Shown here: one piece after another, positions 16,000 to 24,036 of the stretch
How positions within the stretch are numbered: the stretch's first letter is position 1
Layout of the letters: each line of letters begins with the position of its first letter
From: JAGOFO01 sp964522105
GTDB taxonomy: Bacteria; Myxococcota_A; UBA9042; DTJE01
DNA length: 64,000 bases
Assembly: GCA_964522105.1 (NCBI GenBank)
Contig: CAZFVA010000001.1
Span: 62,001-126,000 of the forward strand
Direction of reading: 5' to 3'
Notes under the pieces: model-generated
The model's input: the letters and a program-made list of their open reading frames with translations, nothing else
Database searches by the model: none
What the model was told of the DNA's origin: nothing
Program-made: the position numbers and the translations under genes

Positions 16000-16749
16000 T
16001 TAACCCATCAGCGATTCCATCTCCGATTCATCGATGTCGAAGTTTGACCACACGTTCTGCGTGTCGTCAGCGTCTTCAAGGGCATCCATCAGACGCATCA
16101 TCTGCTCGGCTTCTTTGCCTGTCAGCTTCAGCATGTTCTGCGGGATTTTGGCAAGCTTGGCAGAAGTGACGTTGAATCCAGCGTTCTTAAGGATATCAGC
16201 GACGGCCATCAGGTCGGTCGGCGCAGTCGTAACCTCGAAAACTGATTCCATATCCTGGACGTCATCAGCGCCTGCGTCGATGGCAGCTTCCATAAGCGTG
16301 TCTTCTTCGACGCCGGTATGATCAACCTCAATGAGCCCCTTGGAATCAAACATCCAGGCAACAGCATTCTGGTTGGCCATGTTTCCGCCGGCTTTCGTGA
16401 AAATGCGGCGAACTTCAGAGACGCAACGGTTCTTGTTGTCTGTCTGACATTCAACAATGATGGCCGCGCCGCCTGGTCCGTAGCCTTCATAGGCCACTTC
16501 TTCATAGATGACGCCTTCAAGATCGCCGGTGCCCTTCTTGATGGCCCTTTCAATATTTTCCGCCGGCATGTTCTGACCACGAGCAGTCAGTATCGCCTGC
16601 CGGAGTCTGGGATTCGTTTCAGGATCCCCGCCACCCATCCGGGCAGCGATCGTGATTTCTTTGATAAGTTTCGTGAAGATCTTGCCGCGCTGGGCGTCGG
16701 CCTTACCCTTCTTGTGTTTAATGGTTGCCCATTTGCTATGACCTGACAT
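16000..16749 (-). CDS. yebC: YebC/TACO1-family protein
   Basis: 249 residues. The opening MSGHSKWATIKHKKGKAD and the segments EVRRIFTKAGGNM and GAEDVQ-like GADDVQDMES are diagnostic. Family members act as DNA-binding transcription regulators (PmpR) or, as shown more recently, assist ribosomes at proline stretches. The gene precedes ruvC as in many proteobacteria. A good promoter candidate lies at 16795-16823. Confidence 0.95.
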   Translation of the reverse strand: MSGHSKWATIKHKKGKADAQRGKIFTKLIKEITIAARMGGGDPETNPRLRQAILTARGQNMPAENIERAIKKGTGDLEGVIYEEVAYEGYGPGGAAIIVECQTDNKNRCVSEVRRIFTKAGGNMANQNAVAWMFDSKGLIEVDHTGVEEDTLMEAAIDAGADDVQDMESVFEVTTAPTDLMAVADILKNAGFNVTSAKLAKIPQNMLKLTGKEAEQMMRLMDALEDADDTQNVWSNFDIDESEMESLMG

Positions 16750-16794
16750 TCGTAAGCCTCGCTGTAGGGGAGCTGTACAAAAAAATGCAACGGC

Positions 16795-16823
16795 TTTTTA
16801 TCACATATGACGGCGCGTTACAA
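16795..16823 (-). promoter_or_regulatory. Candidate sigma-70 promoter for yebC-ruvCAB
   Basis: Reverse strand TTGTAA (16823-16818), 17-base spacer, TAAAAA (16800-16795), about 46 bases upstream of the yebC start. Same -10 form and spacing as the metK candidate. Confidence 0.45.
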
Positions 16824-16896
16824 TCTGCCGCACCCTAATTTTACCTGCAAAAACTGAAATATTTGATGTAAATGTGAGTATCGCGGCTGACAAATA

Positions 16897-18051
16897 TCAG
16901 AATGCTTCGGATTTCAGGACAGCGGCCTTGACCGTATTTTCCCAACTGAAACCGTCGCGCCCGAAATGGCCGTATGAAGCGGTCTTTCTGTAAATCGGGT
17001 TCAGCAGATCAAGTTCATGAATCAGCATGCCCGGTCTGAAATCAAAATGCTTCGCGACCAGTTCATCAATAAGCTTTTCGCAAACCTTGTTCGTCCCGAA
17101 CGTCTCGACCATGACGCTGACAGGCCTTGCAACACCGATGGCATATGCAACCTGCACTTCACAGCGGTCGGCCAGGCCGGCGGCGACGATGTTTTTTGCA
17201 ACGTAACGGGCGTAGTAAGCGGCGCTGCGATCGACCTTGCTGGGGTCCTTGCCCGAGAAGGCCCCGCCGCCATGTCTGCACCAGCCGCCATAAGTATCAA
17301 CGATGATCTTACGTCCGGTCAGGCCGCAGTCACCTTTCGGACCGCCGGTAACAAACCTGCCGGTCGGATTAATGTGTATCATCGTTTTTGCGTCCATGAA
17401 TCCGGCCGGTACGACCTTCTTCACGACTTCTTCGATCAACGCTTCTTCAATCTGTTTGTGGGTTACATCATCGGTGTGCTGGGTTGATAAAACGATCGCT
17501 TCGACCGCCTTCGGCCTGCCACCTTCGTACCTTACGGAAACCTGGGACTTTCCATCGGGACGGACAAAACCGAGCGTGCCGTTCTTGCGGACTTCAGCCA
17601 GTCTTCTTGTCAGGCTGTGGGCCAGCATAATCGGCATCGGCATCAGTTCGGGGGTTTCGTTGGATGCGTAACCAAACATCATCCCCTGATCCCCGGCGCC
17701 CTGCTCCTGCAGCGTCTTCTTGACAACGCCCATGGCAATATCGGGCGACTGCGTACCAATTGAATTGATTACGGCGCATGTGTCGGCTTCGAAACCGAGC
17801 GTCGGGTCGGTGTAACCGATCTCACGGATCGTTTCCCGGACGACTTTCGGAATATCTATCCAGCAATCGGTCGTGATTTCACCGGCGACAAAAGCCAGTC
17901 CGGTAGTAACCAGAGTCTCGCACGCCACGTGACAATCCTTGTCCTGCCCGATAATGGCATCAAGGATTGCATCTGAAATCTGATCGGCAACCTTATCTGG
18001 ATGACCCTCGGTCACTGATTCTGATGAAAAAAGAAAGTTTTCGTTCGACAT
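16897..18051 (-). CDS. metK: S-adenosylmethionine synthetase
   Basis: 384 residues; makes SAM from methionine and ATP. Signatures: SESVTEGHPDKVADQISDA at the N-terminus, GAGDQGMMFGYA, and GGGAFSGKDPSKVDRSAAYYA. ATG at 18051 is chosen because all homologues begin a few residues before LFSSESVTEGHPDK; an upstream in-frame start at 18111 would add 20 unrelated residues. No SAM-riboswitch-like structure was recognised in the leader. It lies divergent to dapB with a promoter candidate at 18126-18154. Confidence 0.97.
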   Translation of the reverse strand: MSNENFLFSSESVTEGHPDKVADQISDAILDAIIGQDKDCHVACETLVTTGLAFVAGEITTDCWIDIPKVVRETIREIGYTDPTLGFEADTCAVINSIGTQSPDIAMGVVKKTLQEQGAGDQGMMFGYASNETPELMPMPIMLAHSLTRRLAEVRKNGTLGFVRPDGKSQVSVRYEGGRPKAVEAIVLSTQHTDDVTHKQIEEALIEEVVKKVVPAGFMDAKTMIHINPTGRFVTGGPKGDCGLTGRKIIVDTYGGWCRHGGGAFSGKDPSKVDRSAAYYARYVAKNIVAAGLADRCEVQVAYAIGVARPVSVMVETFGTNKVCEKLIDELVAKHFDFRPGMLIHELDLLNPIYRKTASYGHFGRDGFSWENTVKAAVLKSEAF

Positions 18052-18125
18052 CGCTGAATTCCCCGCTATACAGCCCGGATTCTTCCGGAAATCGACCATA
18101 TATAGAAACATGGACGAGCAGTGGT

Positions 18126-18154
18126 TTTTTACAGTTTATGGTCCGTTAAGTCAA
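18126..18154 (-). promoter_or_regulatory. Candidate sigma-70 promoter for metK
   Basis: Reverse strand TTGACT (18154-18149), 17-base spacer, TAAAAA (18131-18126). It would give a leader of about 70 bases ahead of the metK ATG at 18051 and supports that start over the upstream one. Confidence 0.5.
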
Positions 18155-18196
18155 CTTCAGGTTATGATTGCGCAGGCCGGAAGACAGGTTAGCTTG

Positions 18197-18970
18197 ATGA
18201 ACTTCGCATTGAATGGTGCTCTTGGCAGAATGGGGCAGATGATCACCGGGATCCTGCAGGAAAGTGGCGAACACCGGATAACTGCACTGGTGGAAAGACC
18301 GGGGCACCCGGGGATCGGCAGCCTGATCCAGTCTGGCAGCGCAGAAAAAGGCCATGAAATCGTGGTCATTGACGACCCCGACAAGATTCCTGATGACACC
18401 GATATCGGTCTGGATTTCAGTTTCCCGGGCGGCGGGCAAAAATTTGCGGCCGCCATGATTAAACGCGGTGCAGCACTTCTGACCGGTACTACAGGACTGG
18501 GCTCGACTGATGTCGTGGCGCTTTCAGAAGCGGCTTCCAGTATCCCGGTTCTTGTTACAACCAATACCAGCCTTGGCGTTTTCTGCCTTACCGAAATCTC
18601 GATGATGGCCAGGACCATCCTGGGTGATGAATATGACGTCGAAATTCTGGAGATGCACCACAGGCACAAGGTGGATGCCCCTTCCGGAACAGCCATTTCG
18701 CTGGCCAACGCCCTTGGAACAACGGGACTTGATGTGAACCTGAACCGTCAGGCGGCCAGAAAAGACAACGAAATCGGGGTCGCGTCCCTGCGCGGGGGCG
18801 AAGTAACCGGGACACATACGGTCTATTTTCTGGGAAAGAACGACCAGATCGAAATTACCCACAGGGCAACATCCAGACAGGTTCTGGCAGAGGGGGCAAT
18901 CAGACTGGGCGTGGCTCTTGTGACGAAAGGCCCCGGGCTTTATGACGTTTCCGATCTTCTTCGTGGCTGA
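18197..18970 (+). CDS. dapB: 4-hydroxy-tetrahydrodipicolinate reductase
   Basis: 257 residues; lysine and diaminopimelate pathway, reduces the DapA product with NAD(P)H. N-terminal nucleotide loop GALGRMGQM, and the diagnostic substrate-binding segment EMHHRHKVDAPSGTAISLA, ending with AIRLGVALVTKGPGLYDVSDLL. ATG at 18197 begins right at the Rossmann strand; the longer in-frame start at 18110 is unlikely. The last 71 bases overlap, on the opposite strand, the 3' end of the nitrogenase-component-like gene. No other dap gene is adjacent. Confidence 0.95.
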   Translation: MNFALNGALGRMGQMITGILQESGEHRITALVERPGHPGIGSLIQSGSAEKGHEIVVIDDPDKIPDDTDIGLDFSFPGGGQKFAAAMIKRGAALLTGTTGLGSTDVVALSEAASSIPVLVTTNTSLGVFCLTEISMMARTILGDEYDVEILEMHHRHKVDAPSGTAISLANALGTTGLDVNLNRQAARKDNEIGVASLRGGEVTGTHTVYFLGKNDQIEITHRATSRQVLAEGAIRLGVALVTKGPGLYDVSDLLRG

Positions 18971-20042
18971 TCGTGTCCTTCCAGCTTCCCATAATCTCGA
19001 AGATGTTCATTCTGTTGACCATGTCCTGAAGAATGGCGGCAGAACCATTGAATCCAAGATACGGTTTCGGATAAATCATGTGGGCTTCCCGGGCCGGAAA
19101 AGTTATTTCCAGAAAACCGGTGTCATCTGACAGGCACGCCATCGTGGCATCTGTGTTTCCGACGACCAGCATCACGTTTTCTGATTGGTCAGGGTCAGCG
19201 ATTGCCGGCAGCCGCGACACATGGCCACCAAATCCGGTGATTACCTGCAGACACACATCACAACCGACTTCGCCCAGGAACTCGCGCATGGCGTCCACAA
19301 AAACGACATCCCCGAAAAGACCGATCCGCCTGTTCAGAAGGCTGTGCGGCACGACCCACTCGAATCTGGGGACAATCCTGGATATCTCGCGGCCGATAAA
19401 TTCGGCAGCCGCCGGACCACGCCCGACAGACCGACCGACAACATGCATGAACTGAACACTTCCATCGAAGCCGAGCGGCAGGCCGACAGCGACGACACGG
19501 GCGCCGGTTCTGGCCGCAAATATGTCAGCAGCCTTCCGACCGTAAGGCATCGCCAGCAAAACACCTGACTGCCCCGCTGCGGCAAGATCTGCCGTCGAAC
19601 ACGGCGCCGGCCAGAAACAGGAAACCGACAGACCTGTTCCATCCGAAATCATCCGCGTCAGCTCGTCGATGTCGGCCCGCGCATCCCACTCATTCCTGGT
19701 GACAGGAACGCCGAAAACCGCAACCGAATCTGGCGACGTCGCTGACCTGGGAATATCTATGGTTGCCGCAAGAAAACACAAGGCATCTTCAAAGCCACGA
19801 ACCCAGTCGGCACCTTCAGAAGGCATCGATATTGCAAACGAATCCGCATCAACCAGGCGCAGTCTGGCCACGAGGTCATGCGAAACTTTCAGATCATGAC
19901 TGACCATCACGGCGACGGCGCTTTCGATCGCAGCATGGGTGACGCCCCGCAGCGGAATCACAGCATCCGACACAAGATTGGCAACTACTGCCACGCCTTC
20001 AAGCCACGGACGGACAAATTCTTCACGCCTGATTTCCAGCAC
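18900..20042 (-). CDS. Divergent nitrogenase component 1-like protein (NifD/CfbD fold)
   Basis: 380 residues, GTG start, overlapping the NifH-like gene by 20 bases, so translationally coupled to it. The later two thirds have the layout of nitrogenase-type oxidoreductase subunits: LPLGFDGSVQFMHVVGRSVG (compare PIG..T..F in NifD/BchN/CfbD), a Rossmann strand RRIGLFGDVVFVDAMREFLGE, MLVVGNTDATMA, and IYPKPYLGFNGSAAILQDMVN at the end. The N-terminus (VIPLRGVTHAAIESAVAVM) aligns by pattern with the region that carries cluster ligands in the family (C-P-L-x-G-A), but there is no cysteine before residue 88; six cysteines occur in all. It is therefore unlikely to hold a canonical P-cluster or NB-type 4Fe-4S cluster by itself. 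Substrate unknown. The 3' end overlaps dapB antisense. Confidence 0.75.
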   Translation of the reverse strand: MLEIRREEFVRPWLEGVAVVANLVSDAVIPLRGVTHAAIESAVAVMVSHDLKVSHDLVARLRLVDADSFAISMPSEGADWVRGFEDALCFLAATIDIPRSATSPDSVAVFGVPVTRNEWDARADIDELTRMISDGTGLSVSCFWPAPCSTADLAAAGQSGVLLAMPYGRKAADIFAARTGARVVAVGLPLGFDGSVQFMHVVGRSVGRGPAAAEFIGREISRIVPRFEWVVPHSLLNRRIGLFGDVVFVDAMREFLGEVGCDVCLQVITGFGGHVSRLPAIADPDQSENVMLVVGNTDATMACLSDDTGFLEITFPAREAHMIYPKPYLGFNGSAAILQDMVNRMNIFEIMGSWKDTISHEEDRKRHKARGLSSQEPRPV

Positions 20043-20865
20043 CGAATGTCTCCTTGATGAAGTTTTCGAACTCGCGATCCACCATCGGGGTTGGAATTGG
20101 ATGGCTGGAAGGACTGTCGTTCATCATAAGGTCCGCAAGATCCTTGAATATTTTCACAACATCAGATTCCGGGGCGATGGAAATTACCGGAACACCGGCA
20201 ATTTCTGCCTGGCTTATCAACGGATCCCACGGAATCTTTGCGATGATCTTGGTGCCAATCCGTTCTGCGAACAGGCGCATGCCTTCAAAATTCGTCTTCG
20301 AGCCGGTCGAATTCAGTATCAGACCACCAAGACCGATGCCGTTTGAAGCAAATCGTTTCATAGCCTTGGCGATATTGTTGGCCGCATAAAGGGCCATGAT
20401 TCCATCGCTGACAACGATGTAAACCAGATCCGCCCTGCCCTGACGCAGCGGGGCTGCAAATCCGCCACAGACAACGTCGCCCAGCACGTCAAAGATGGCG
20501 GCGTCGTAATCGCCTTCATCTATCAGTTCCAGTTCATCCAGAACCTCGAACATTCTGGCAACGCCGCGACCGCCACAACCGACACCCGGTTCAGGGCCAC
20601 CACACTCGATACAATCCAGACCGAAACGCCCCGGAAAAACGATTTCGTCGGCGCGCTCGATCTTGCCCGACAGACGATCAATCACTGTTGAAATCTGCAA
20701 ATCGCTGTCAAGTAACGTCCTGGTGGAGTCGGCCTTCGGGTCGCATCCAACATGAAGAACTTTCTTGCCACTGCTGGCCAGAACAGCACTCAGATTGGAC
20801 GAAACGGTCGATTTGCCGATTCCGCCCTTGCCGTACAAAGCTATCATTTTGGTCTTACGGGCCAC
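20023..20865 (-). CDS. NifH/BchL/CfbC-like iron protein (ATP-dependent reductase)
   Basis: 280 residues from GTG 20865, chosen for the AAGGAG six bases before it; an upstream GTG at 20895 is possible. Fe-protein signatures are complete: P-loop GKGGIGKS (12-19), switch GCDPKADSTR, first cluster Cys97 in GGPEPGVGCGGRG with the Arg that is ADP-ribosylated in NifH three residues later, and second cluster Cys133 in DVLGDVVCGGFAAPLR. It should be a homodimer bridging one 4Fe-4S cluster and passing electrons to a component 1 partner upon ATP hydrolysis. The GGPEPGVGC and DVLGDVVCGGF stretches are closest by eye to the CfbC/NifH type. The coupled downstream gene is the expected partner. No nif, bch, cfb or mar accessory genes are visible. 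Confidence 0.9.
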   Translation of the reverse strand: MARKTKMIALYGKGGIGKSTVSSNLSAVLASSGKKVLHVGCDPKADSTRTLLDSDLQISTVIDRLSGKIERADEIVFPGRFGLDCIECGGPEPGVGCGGRGVARMFEVLDELELIDEGDYDAAIFDVLGDVVCGGFAAPLRQGRADLVYIVVSDGIMALYAANNIAKAMKRFASNGIGLGGLILNSTGSKTNFEGMRLFAERIGTKIIAKIPWDPLISQAEIAGVPVISIAPESDVVKIFKDLADLMMNDSPSSHPIPTPMVDREFENFIKETFGAGNQA

Positions 20866-20994
20866 GTGGTACTCCTTCGAACAAACTTTCTTCACGCGTT
20901 TTCAATCAAAATCACAGAACTGCTGTAAGACCTGAATTTTGGCCTTATACTGAATCAAGGTATCTTATTTAGAAGATCCCGGGAGTATTTTATT

Positions 20995-21369
20995 ATGAAA
21001 CCTTCTGCTTTTCAGATCTTTTGCGGTTATTACCTGGGTCTGGACAAAGATTTCGGCACCAGATTTTTTAACATTCACTCTCTGGCAGGTCATTACGGCA
21101 TCAGCGCTGATGAACTGCACACCTTGATGGATGAATACCATATCCTGCCTGAAGACATGGTCCACATCGATTTCAACATCGCCAAAGCGCACGGGGCAGC
21201 GCAGGAACTGGACTTCAGCGGACAGCACAACGAACTGATTTTATTTGCAAAAAAGTCTTTCGACGAATTCACGCAGGCTCTTGGCGGTATCGACAAAACA
21301 AAGGTCTTCGAGGACCTGGACTACGACAACGTGTGGGGCGACGAGCCTGACGGCAACCAGAAACGGTAG
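20995..21369 (+). CDS. Small acidic protein, unknown function
   Basis: 124 residues, divergent from the nitrogenase-like operon. ATG at 20995 is preceded by CGGGAG. The protein is soluble and acidic toward the C-terminus (FEDLDYDNVWGDEPDGNQ), with a helical N-terminal part (HSLAGHYGISADELHTLMDEYHI) that could be a small helix-turn-helix-like fold. No signal peptide or recognised domain. TTGGCC and TATCTT spaced 16 bases apart upstream are a weak promoter candidate. Being divergent from the Nif-like pair it could be a regulator or simply a neighbour; I have no further evidence. Confidence 0.65.
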   Translation: MKPSAFQIFCGYYLGLDKDFGTRFFNIHSLAGHYGISADELHTLMDEYHILPEDMVHIDFNIAKAHGAAQELDFSGQHNELILFAKKSFDEFTQALGGIDKTKVFEDLDYDNVWGDEPDGNQKR

Positions 21370-21380
21370 TCCGGCAAATC

Positions 21381-21409
21381 TTGACTTCAATCAAAAATCG
21401 GCTGATTCT
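21381..21409 (+). promoter_or_regulatory. Candidate promoter of tRNA-Leu
   Basis: TTGACT at 21381-21386, 17-base spacer, GATTCT at 21404-21409, ending 13 bases before the tRNA. The -35 is good, the -10 poor. Confidence 0.35.
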
Positions 21410-21422
21410 CGCCTTGTTGTTC

Positions 21423-21502
21423 GCGAGAGTGGTGGAACTGGCAGACACGCTGGATTTAGGTTCCAGTGCTAACGCGTAGGGGTTCGAGTCCCCTCTCTCG
21501 CA
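21423..21502 (+). tRNA. tRNA-Leu (anticodon UAG)
   Basis: Class II cloverleaf: acceptor GCGAGAG (21423-21429) pairs with CTCTCGC (21495-21501); discriminator A at 21502. The anticodon stem CTGGA/TCCAG encloses the loop TTTAGGT, giving anticodon TAG. A long variable arm and a T arm AGGGG-TTCGAGT-CCCCT follow. The 3' CCA is not encoded and must be added by tRNA nucleotidyltransferase. Confidence 0.96.
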
Positions 21503-21514
21503 CTGCAGGTAAAC

Positions 21515-21566
21515 GTGATCCTGATGAAAGTGGCGCGCGCCCGGTTCATCTGGAAGACGGGATCAC
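21515..21566 (+). terminator. Bulged two-part hairpin after tRNA-Leu
   Basis: GTGATCC (21515-21521) pairs with GGATCAC (21560-21566), and inside it GATGAA (21523-21528) pairs with TTCATC (21545-21550). The only T-rich stretch follows ten bases later, so termination of the tRNA transcript is plausible but unproven; the structure could also lie in the leader of the next gene, whose start is at 21591. Confidence 0.4.
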
Positions 21567-21590
21567 TTCAATTTTGCGAGGTTTTTTGCG

Positions 21591-23171
21591 ATGAAAGTTA
21601 GATTAACACTGGCTGCCGGACTTGCTGCACTTGCATTTTCGGGAATCGTGGCGTGTTCAGGTGGAAACGGGACCGACGACCACAGCGGTATTCCTGACTT
21701 CATCATTCCAGACCGGGACATCGCCGAAGATAACGGTCAGGACACAGGCGCCGATGTAAACCGGCCCGACGTCAACGATACGGTTGTCGGGACAGACGCC
21801 GATTCATCAGAACCGGATGCGACTGACAGCGGCGTAGACATCGGACCGGCCGACGAAGGTCAGCCTGACGAAGGCCAGCCCGACATCGGACACGATGACG
21901 GACCGCCGCCCACAAATTTCTGCAATTCGCTTAACGACTGCCAGCCTTACGAAGTATGCGACCTGTCACTTGGCCGCTGCGAAGAACGCACGTCTTACAA
22001 GACAATCGTCGGGACCGAGCAGCTTTTCGAGTTCCGCCCCCCGGAGGGCAGTGAAGGCGACTTCATCATCCTGGACGGACAGCGTTTGATGACAAGTTCC
22101 ACGGGGTCAGCGGTCCGGGCCGACATCAATGGAAAACTGGTCGCAGGAACCAGTGTGCTTCACTCGACGATCGGGGCCCACCGCATCGTCGGCGTCGTTG
22201 GAAGTGACAGCGGAAAAGTCGGCGTAGTCTTCCAGAACGCCACACCTATCTATCAGAAGTATCCGGATTCATTTGTAAATGGGGTATCAGGCGTCATCGA
22301 TTGTGACAACTCGACACCCGCAAAAACGGGAACAGCGGGCGCACTTGGTGATGTCGGACCTTATGCGGCGGGATATGTTGATTTCGTCGTTGACGACATG
22401 AGGGTCTACTATCCGGCAGAATGCGGCTCGATCAGAAGACCTGGAACCCCCGGGCAATACCCGCTTGTTGTAATCGTCGCGGAAAATCAGAACCCATCGT
22501 TCCCATTCATCAATTTTGACTACATGGGTCAGATGCTGGCCACATGGGGATTCGTGACCGTATCGATTAAAGCCGAAATGGATGCCGAAACCTCAGCTTC
22601 CGCTGCAAAAGTACTTGTGGAGAAAATACCGGCCTGGATCAACGCTGATCTTTCCGCCATGCACCCGGCCCTGACCGGCATCAGCACGACACCGAAACTG
22701 ACGTGGGTGGCTTTCGGCACAGGCTCGACCACAATCAATGAAATCGGCGCTAACGATGAAGGTAATGCGCTTAAGGACAAAGCGATCGCAGCCGTGGCCA
22801 TTGCCCCGAGTCCGGCCTTGACCGATGATTGCAACCCTTCGTCTTTCCTGGCTTTATATGGCGCCCAGGACAAGATTGCCAACATCAATCTGGCTAATAC
22901 GTCGTATGGCAACTTCAGTTCCCCGAAATGGCTGGTCAACATCAAAGGCGGCAATCACAGCCTGTTCACGGACCATCAGATGTACTACGCCGGTGGCCTT
23001 GGATCTGTTGCTGACGGCGATCCGGTCGACATCATGCGCAAAGACCAGATGTACATGACCATCAGCATGCTGCTACCTTTCCTTCAGAGGGCTTTTGGGC
23101 TGAGCGAACCGTTCAGCGGCCAGCTTCAGACTGGAGTCGATAACACATTGATCAAGGTTACCAAGGGCTGA
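21591..23171 (+). CDS. Lipoprotein with alpha/beta-hydrolase-like domain, nucleophile elbow degenerate
   Basis: 526 residues. Signal peptide with lipobox GIVAC, then an Asp/Gly/Pro-rich linker (about 24-105) and a short Cys motif region (CNSLNDCQPYEVCDLSLGRC). The later half (about 275-520) resembles chlorophyllase/PET-hydrolase-type alpha/beta hydrolases: PLVVIVAENQNP after the first strand, MLATWGFVTVSIKAE, and IKGGNHSLFTDHQ near the C-terminus carrying a His. At the elbow the chain reads VAFGTGSTT instead of GxSxG, so Ser is displaced and catalysis is uncertain. Likely a surface-exposed lipoprotein, either a weak hydrolase or a binding pseudo-enzyme. It follows tRNA-Leu with its own ribosome site GCGAGG. 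Confidence 0.7.
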   Translation: MKVRLTLAAGLAALAFSGIVACSGGNGTDDHSGIPDFIIPDRDIAEDNGQDTGADVNRPDVNDTVVGTDADSSEPDATDSGVDIGPADEGQPDEGQPDIGHDDGPPPTNFCNSLNDCQPYEVCDLSLGRCEERTSYKTIVGTEQLFEFRPPEGSEGDFIILDGQRLMTSSTGSAVRADINGKLVAGTSVLHSTIGAHRIVGVVGSDSGKVGVVFQNATPIYQKYPDSFVNGVSGVIDCDNSTPAKTGTAGALGDVGPYAAGYVDFVVDDMRVYYPAECGSIRRPGTPGQYPLVVIVAENQNPSFPFINFDYMGQMLATWGFVTVSIKAEMDAETSASAAKVLVEKIPAWINADLSAMHPALTGISTTPKLTWVAFGTGSTTINEIGANDEGNALKDKAIAAVAIAPSPALTDDCNPSSFLALYGAQDKIANINLANTSYGNFSSPKWLVNIKGGNHSLFTDHQMYYAGGLGSVADGDPVDIMRKDQMYMTISMLLPFLQRAFGLSEPFSGQLQTGVDNTLIKVTKG

Positions 23172-23371
23172 TTTCCCGCACGCCGGACACCTGTCGAATC
23201 CAGACAGCCACATTTTTCCAACACAACGTCAATGTATGAACATCTTTATGATTTGTGGCCACCCGTCACATCTTGCGCTGGAAGCAAAATTAGACTAGTT
23301 GTGCCTGTTAAGGGCTGGCATTGTCCGGCCCGTTCCGGCGCCACCCAAATTGTGGTGACCGTTTAGTTATA

Positions 23372-23397
23372 GCCGCCCCGTTTTCGAACGGGGCGGC
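23372..23397 (+). terminator. Strong 11-bp hairpin with TTCG tetraloop
   Basis: GCCGCCCCGTT (23372-23382), loop TTCG, AACGGGGCGGC (23387-23397): a perfect stem closed by the very stable UUCG loop. It ends three bases before a possible ATG at 23401. No T-run follows, so it may act as a transcription barrier or mRNA end for the preceding lipoprotein gene, or fold in the leader of the next gene. Confidence 0.6.
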
Positions 23398-23400
23398 AGC

Positions 23401-24036
23401 ATGACCAGGGAAAAACGCTCGATGGACGACGGACCAAGAATTATCCCCACCGACAAAGTCCTTTGCGGGGGAAAGTTTTTTCGTCTGGTCGCCGCATGCT
23501 GCCGTAACTGCACCGAACCTCAGTTCTGTCGGGAATTCTGGGATTTTTTCCAAAAAAACGGTACTACTCCGCAGGAATACCTGCGAAAATTTGGCCTCGA
23601 GGAGGAAGGTATGAAAAGAATCGTTTTCGACTGTGACCGCTGTGGCAAAAAGGACATCGGCGACCCTTTGACCATCTATTACATGGATGGTGAAAATGAA
23701 GGGATGCGCATGACGACTCCGGACTTTGCCAGCGTAGTCGAAAAAGCGGGCAAGATCCCGGTTTCCAAGGATTACCTTGGTGACATGCTTGAACTGCTGA
23801 ACCGCCATGAAGGCTGGGAACACTACTGTTCTTCGTGCTTCAGAAAGGTTGTGCAGTCGGCGGTGGGCATTCTGGGACCGAATGCGAAATCTCGCAGAAA
23901 GGCCGGAGCTGACGCCACAATGTCTGCTGCAGGAAAGGCTCTTGCGGCCAAAAGCCAGCCTAAGCCTTTGACGCTCGAGCAGGAGATCCCCGCACCTTCG
24001 CCGGTCGGTCGGAAAAAGACACCGACTGCGACGTAA
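23401..24036 (+). CDS. Cys-rich zinc-ribbon-like protein, unknown function
   Basis: Up to 211 residues. Contains a Cys cluster near the N-terminus (CGGKFFRLVAACCRNCTEPQFC) and a later pair CDRCGKK ... CSSC (the second about 65 residues further on) that could bind Zn2+. The C-terminal 50 residues are Lys/Ala/Pro-rich and probably disordered. No signal peptide. The start is uncertain: ATG 23401 abuts the hairpin, ATG 23422 is next, and ATG 23611 has the strongest ribosome site (GAGGAGGAAGGT), which would give a 141-residue protein opening MKRIVFDCDRCGKK. The reverse strand is also open here but its translation is Arg/His-rich and not protein-like. Confidence 0.6.
   Translation: MTREKRSMDDGPRIIPTDKVLCGGKFFRLVAACCRNCTEPQFCREFWDFFQKNGTTPQEYLRKFGLEEEGMKRIVFDCDRCGKKDIGDPLTIYYMDGENEGMRMTTPDFASVVEKAGKIPVSKDYLGDMLELLNRHEGWEHYCSSCFRKVVQSAVGILGPNAKSRRKAGADATMSAAGKALAAKSQPKPLTLEQEIPAPSPVGRKKTPTAT

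Noticed and set aside
18052..18196. SAM riboswitch in the metK leader
   Set aside because: No kink-turn or conserved SAM-I/II/SAH-like core was recognised in the short leader.
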